DNA of 64,000 bases from Lucinisca nassula. Lineage: Eukaryota > Mollusca > Bivalvia > Lucinida > Lucinidae. The DNA is taken from assembly GCA_963580285.1 (NCBI GenBank), contig OY757010.1, positions 63,696,406 through 63,760,405 on the forward strand, given 5' to 3'. Position 1 is the first letter of the stretch. Each line of letters begins with the position of its first letter. Below, in pieces: positions 60,797-64,000 of the stretch. The translations under genes and the position numbers were made by a program. The notes beneath the pieces were generated by a model, which saw nothing but the letters and a program-made list of their open reading frames with translations, searched no databases and was not told the DNA's origin.

Positions 60797-63700
60797 ACAA
60801 GAGGGCCCAATGGCCCTATATCGCTCACCTGTTTGGACCCCAGGGGCATGATTGGCAGGAATTATGTAGGTGACCACTTGCCGTCGCTACATGCTAAATA
60901 TCTAAGCTCAGGGCCCTGTGGTTTCAGAGAAGAAGATTTTTTAATCTTTTTTCCATTATGAGTCTATGGGAGCTAAGGGGCCCCAGGGTGTGGCCCATTT
61001 GGATCCCATGGGCATGATTGGCAGGATTTATGTAGGTGACCACTTGCCATTGCTACATGCTAAATATCTTAGGTCTGGGACCTGTGGTTTCGGAGAAGAA
61101 GATTTTTGAAGCTTTTTTTTCCATTATGAGTCTATAGGAGCTAAGGGGCCCCAGGGCGTGGCCCTTTTGGACCCCAGGGGCATGATTGGCAGGAATTATA
61201 TAGGTGACCACTTGCCGTTGCTATGTACTAAATATCTAAGCTCTGGGCGCTGTGATTTCAGAGAAGAAGATTTTTGAAACTTTTTTCGCTTATGAGTCTA
61301 TAGGAGCTAAAGGGCCCCGGGGCGTGGCCCGTTTGGAACCCATGGGCATAATTGGCAGGAATTATGTAGGTGACCACTTGCCGTTGCTACATGCTAAATA
61401 TCTAAGCTCTGGACCCTGTGGTTTCAGAGAAGAAGATTTTTGAATCTTTTTTCCACTATGAGGCTACGGGAGCTAAGTGGCCCCGGGGTGTGGCCCATTT
61501 GGACCCCAGGGGAATGATTGGCAGGATTTATGTAGGTGACCACTTGCCATTGCTACATGCTAAATACCTAAGCTCTGGGCCCTGTGGTTTCAGAGAAGAA
61601 GATTTTTGAAGCTTTTTTTCCATTATGAGTCTAAAGGAGCTAAGGGGCCCCGGGGCGTGGCCCTTTTGAACCCAAGGGGCATGATTGGCAGAAATTATAT
61701 AGGTGACCACTTGCCGTTGCTACGTACTAAATATCTAAGCTCTGGGCCCTGTGGTTTCAGAGAAGAAGATTTTTTAAGCTTTTTTCCATTATGAGTCTTT
61801 GGGAGCAAAGGGGTCCCGGCATGTGGCCCATTCGGAACCCAGGGGCATGATTGGCAGGAATTATGTAGGCGACCAATTGCCATTGCTACATGCTAAATAT
61901 CTAAACTCTGGGCCCTGTGTTTCAGAGAAGAAGATTTTTGAAGTTTTTTTCCATTATGAGTCTATGGGAGCTAAGGGGCCCTGGCGTGTGGCCCATTTGG
62001 ACCCCAGGGGCATGATTGGCAGGAATTATGTAGGTGACCACTTGCCGTTGCTACATGCTCAATATCTCAGCTCTGGGCCCTGTGGTTTCAGAGAAGAAGC
62101 TTTTTCCCATTATGAGTCTATAGGAGCTAAGGGGCCCCGGGGCGTGGCTCGTTTGGACCCCAGGGGCGTTGATTGGAAGGAATTATGTAGGTGACCACTT
62201 GCCGTCTCTAGATGCTTAATATCTAAGCTCTGGGTCCTGTGGTTTCAGAGAAGAAGATTTTTGAAGCTTTTTTTTTTTCCATTATGAGTCTATGGGAGCT
62301 AAGGGCCCCCAGGGTGTGGCAAATTTGGACCCCAGGGGCATGATTGGCAGGAATTATGTAGGTGACCACTTGCCGTTGCTACATGCAAAATACCTAAGCT
62401 CTGGGCCCTGTGGTTTCAGAGAAGAAGATTTTTGAAACTTTTTTCCATTATGAGATTATGGGAGCGAAGGGGCCCCGGGGCGTGGCCCATTTGGAACCCA
62501 GGGGCATGATTGGCAGGAATTATGTAGGTGACCACTGGCCGTTGCTACATGCTAAATATCTAAGCTCTGGGCCTTGTGGTTTCAGAGTAGAAAATTTTTG
62601 AATCTTTTTTCCATTATGAGGCTACGGGAGCTAAGTGGCCCCGGGGTGTGGCCCATTTGGACCCCAGGGGAATGATTGGCAGGATTTATGTAGGTGACCA
62701 CTTGCCATTGCTACATGCTAAATACCTAAGCTCTGGGCCCTGTGGTTTCAGAGAAGAAGATTTTTGAAGCTTTTTTTCCATTATGAGTCTAAAGGAGCTA
62801 AGGGGCCCCGGGGCATGGCCCTTTTGAACCCAAGGGGCATGATTGGCAGAAATTATATAGGTGACCACTTGCCGTTGCTACGTACTAAATATCTAAGCTC
62901 TGGGCCCTGTGGTTTCAGAGAAGAAGATTTTTTAAGCTTTTTTCCATTATGAGTCTTTGGGAGCAAAGGGGTCCCGGCATGTGGCCCATTCGGAACCCAG
63001 GGGCATGATTGGCAGGAATTATGTAGGCGACCAATTGCCATTGCTACATGCTAAATATCTAAACTCTGGGCCCTGTGTTTCAGAGAAGAAGATTTTTGAA
63101 GTTTTTTTCCATTATGAGTCTATGGGAGCTAAGGGGCCCTGGCGTGTGGCCCATTTGGACCCCAGGGGCATGATTGGCAGGAATTATGTAGGTGACCACT
63201 TGCCGTTGCTACATGCTCAATATCTCAGCTCTGGGCCCTGTGGTTTCAGAGAAGAAGCTTTTTCCCATTATGAGTCTATAGGAGCTAAGGGGCCCCGGGG
63301 CGTGGCTCGTTTGGACCCCAGGGGCGTTGATTGGAAGGAATTATGTAGGTGACCACTTGCCGTCTCTAGATGCTTAATATCTAAGCTCTGGGTCCTGTGG
63401 TTTCAGAGAAGAAGATTTTTGAAGCTTTTTTTTTTCCATTATGAGTCTATGGGAGCTAAGGGCCCCTAGGGTGTGGCAAATTTGGACCCCAGGGGCATGA
63501 TTGGCAGGAATTATGTAGGTGACCACTTGCCGTTGCTACATGCAAAATACCTAAGCTCTGGGCCCTGTGGTTTCAGAGAAGAAGATTTTTGAAACTTTTT
63601 TCCATTATGAGATTATGGGAGCGAAGGGGCCCCGGGGCGTGGCCCATTTGGAACCCAGGGGCATGATTGGCAGGAATTATGTAGGTGACCACTGGCCGTT

Positions 63701-64000
63701 GCTACATGCTAAATATCTAAGCTCTGGGCCTTGTGGTTTCAGAGAAGAAGATTTTTGAAGCTTTTTTTTTCCATTATGAGTCTATGGGAGCTAAGGGCCC
63801 CCGGGGTGTGGCCAATTTGGACCCCAGGGGCATGATTGGCAGGAATTATGTAGGTGACTACTTGCCGTTGCTACATGCCAAATATCTCAGCTCTGGGCCC
63901 TGTGGTTTCAGAGAAGAAGATTTTTGAAGCTTTTTTCCATTATGAGTCTATAGGAGCTAAAGGGCCCCGGGGCGTGGCCCGTTTTGACCCCAGGGGCATG
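60797..64000 (+). mobile_element. ACAAGAG element C with ~166-bp tandem array, runs off the window
   Basis: 5' end ACAAGAGGGCCCAATGGCCC (hairpin) then GCTCACCTG, as in elements A and B. About 19 units of ~166 bp follow: GGGGCATGATTGGCAGGAAT, TATGTAGGTGACCACTTGCC, CTAAATATCTAAGCTCTGGG, CAGAGAAGAAGATTTTTGAA, TATGAGTCTATGGGAGCTAA. Recurrent open frames on both strands result from the repeat. The 3' end is outside. Confidence 0.85.
61441..63756 (+). repeat. 1158-bp higher-order duplication (7 x ~165 bp)
   Basis: 61441-62598 and 62599-63756 are almost identical, with only a handful of differences seen (for example CCACTATG/CCATTATG, GGGGCGTGG/GGGGCATGG, one T fewer in a T-run near 63430). Neighbouring 166-bp units inside each block differ far more from one another. 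Confidence 0.92.

Noticed and set aside
60797..64000. Repeated ~63- and 131-residue open frames (…LLHAKYLSSGPCGFREEDF) suggesting a repeat protein
   Set aside because: The unit is about 166 bp, not a multiple of three, and open frames occur on both strands. They restart each unit as a by-product of the tandem repeat, with no start, splice or promoter support.

Overview
The window reads as a stretch of animal nuclear genome from a lophotrochozoan, most likely a bivalve mollusc. The grounds are AT-rich sequence, spliced genes with very long introns, tRNA-derived SINEs ending in a GACGTAAAA-type tail, non-LTR retrotransposon debris, Tc1/mariner elements, and several palindromic or tandem-repeat element families that fill almost all the space between exons. 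The species cannot be fixed from sequence alone. Family labels such as HP2, SINE-A or R-X are my own, not database names.

Host genes. The only multi-exon host gene I can reconstruct is on the + strand, with exons at 4511-4590, 8684-8755, 12341-12467, 14796-14908, 19336-19405, 33734-33829 and 40759-40844. All seven have good splice sites, the phases join without conflict, and together they encode two consecutive Ly6/uPAR (three-finger) domains with the same 12-cysteine pattern plus a short polar tail ending in TAA. The signal-peptide exon was not found and probably lies to the left of the window. A second host exon, on the - strand at 56935-57393, looks like the terminal exon of a galactocerebrosidase-like (GH59) protein with an unusual charged tail. 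The rest of that gene would lie to the right.

Mobile DNA. Autonomous-type elements: an apparently intact IS630/Tc1/mariner element at 42369-43837 (360-codon transposase, TA-flanked inverted repeats, DD47D spacing); a Tc1 element at 12666-14239 with good ends but a frameshifted transposase; two mariner remnants (5088-5423, 21769-22090); and three dead non-LTR retrotransposon pieces (1320-2870, 38950-39410, 45240-47184). Non-autonomous families: HP2, a ~275-bp element with two internal hairpins and more than 20 copies; 'type III' foldback elements; SINE-A, SINE-B and SINE-C and two V-like SINEs; pogo-like and TTAA-flanked MITEs; several other palindromes; and R-X, a dispersed ~550-bp repeat.

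Region by region: 1-4.5 kb, retrotransposon debris and SINEs; 4.5-41 kb, the Ly6 gene with repeat-filled introns; 41-48 kb, HP2 clusters, the intact transposon and a dead LINE; 48.9-54.3 kb, two ACAAGAG-type elements with tandem repeats, one inserted into a 64-bp satellite array; 54.3-60.8 kb, degenerate arrays, MITEs and the GH59-like exon; 60.8-64 kb, an ACAAGAG element with a ~166-bp tandem array containing an almost identical 1158-bp higher-order duplication, running off the right edge.

The most interesting observations are the Ly6 gene, the HP2 copies sitting at its splice sites and supplying its likely poly(A) signal, and the coordinated sequence change between the two ends of the ACAAGAG elements.
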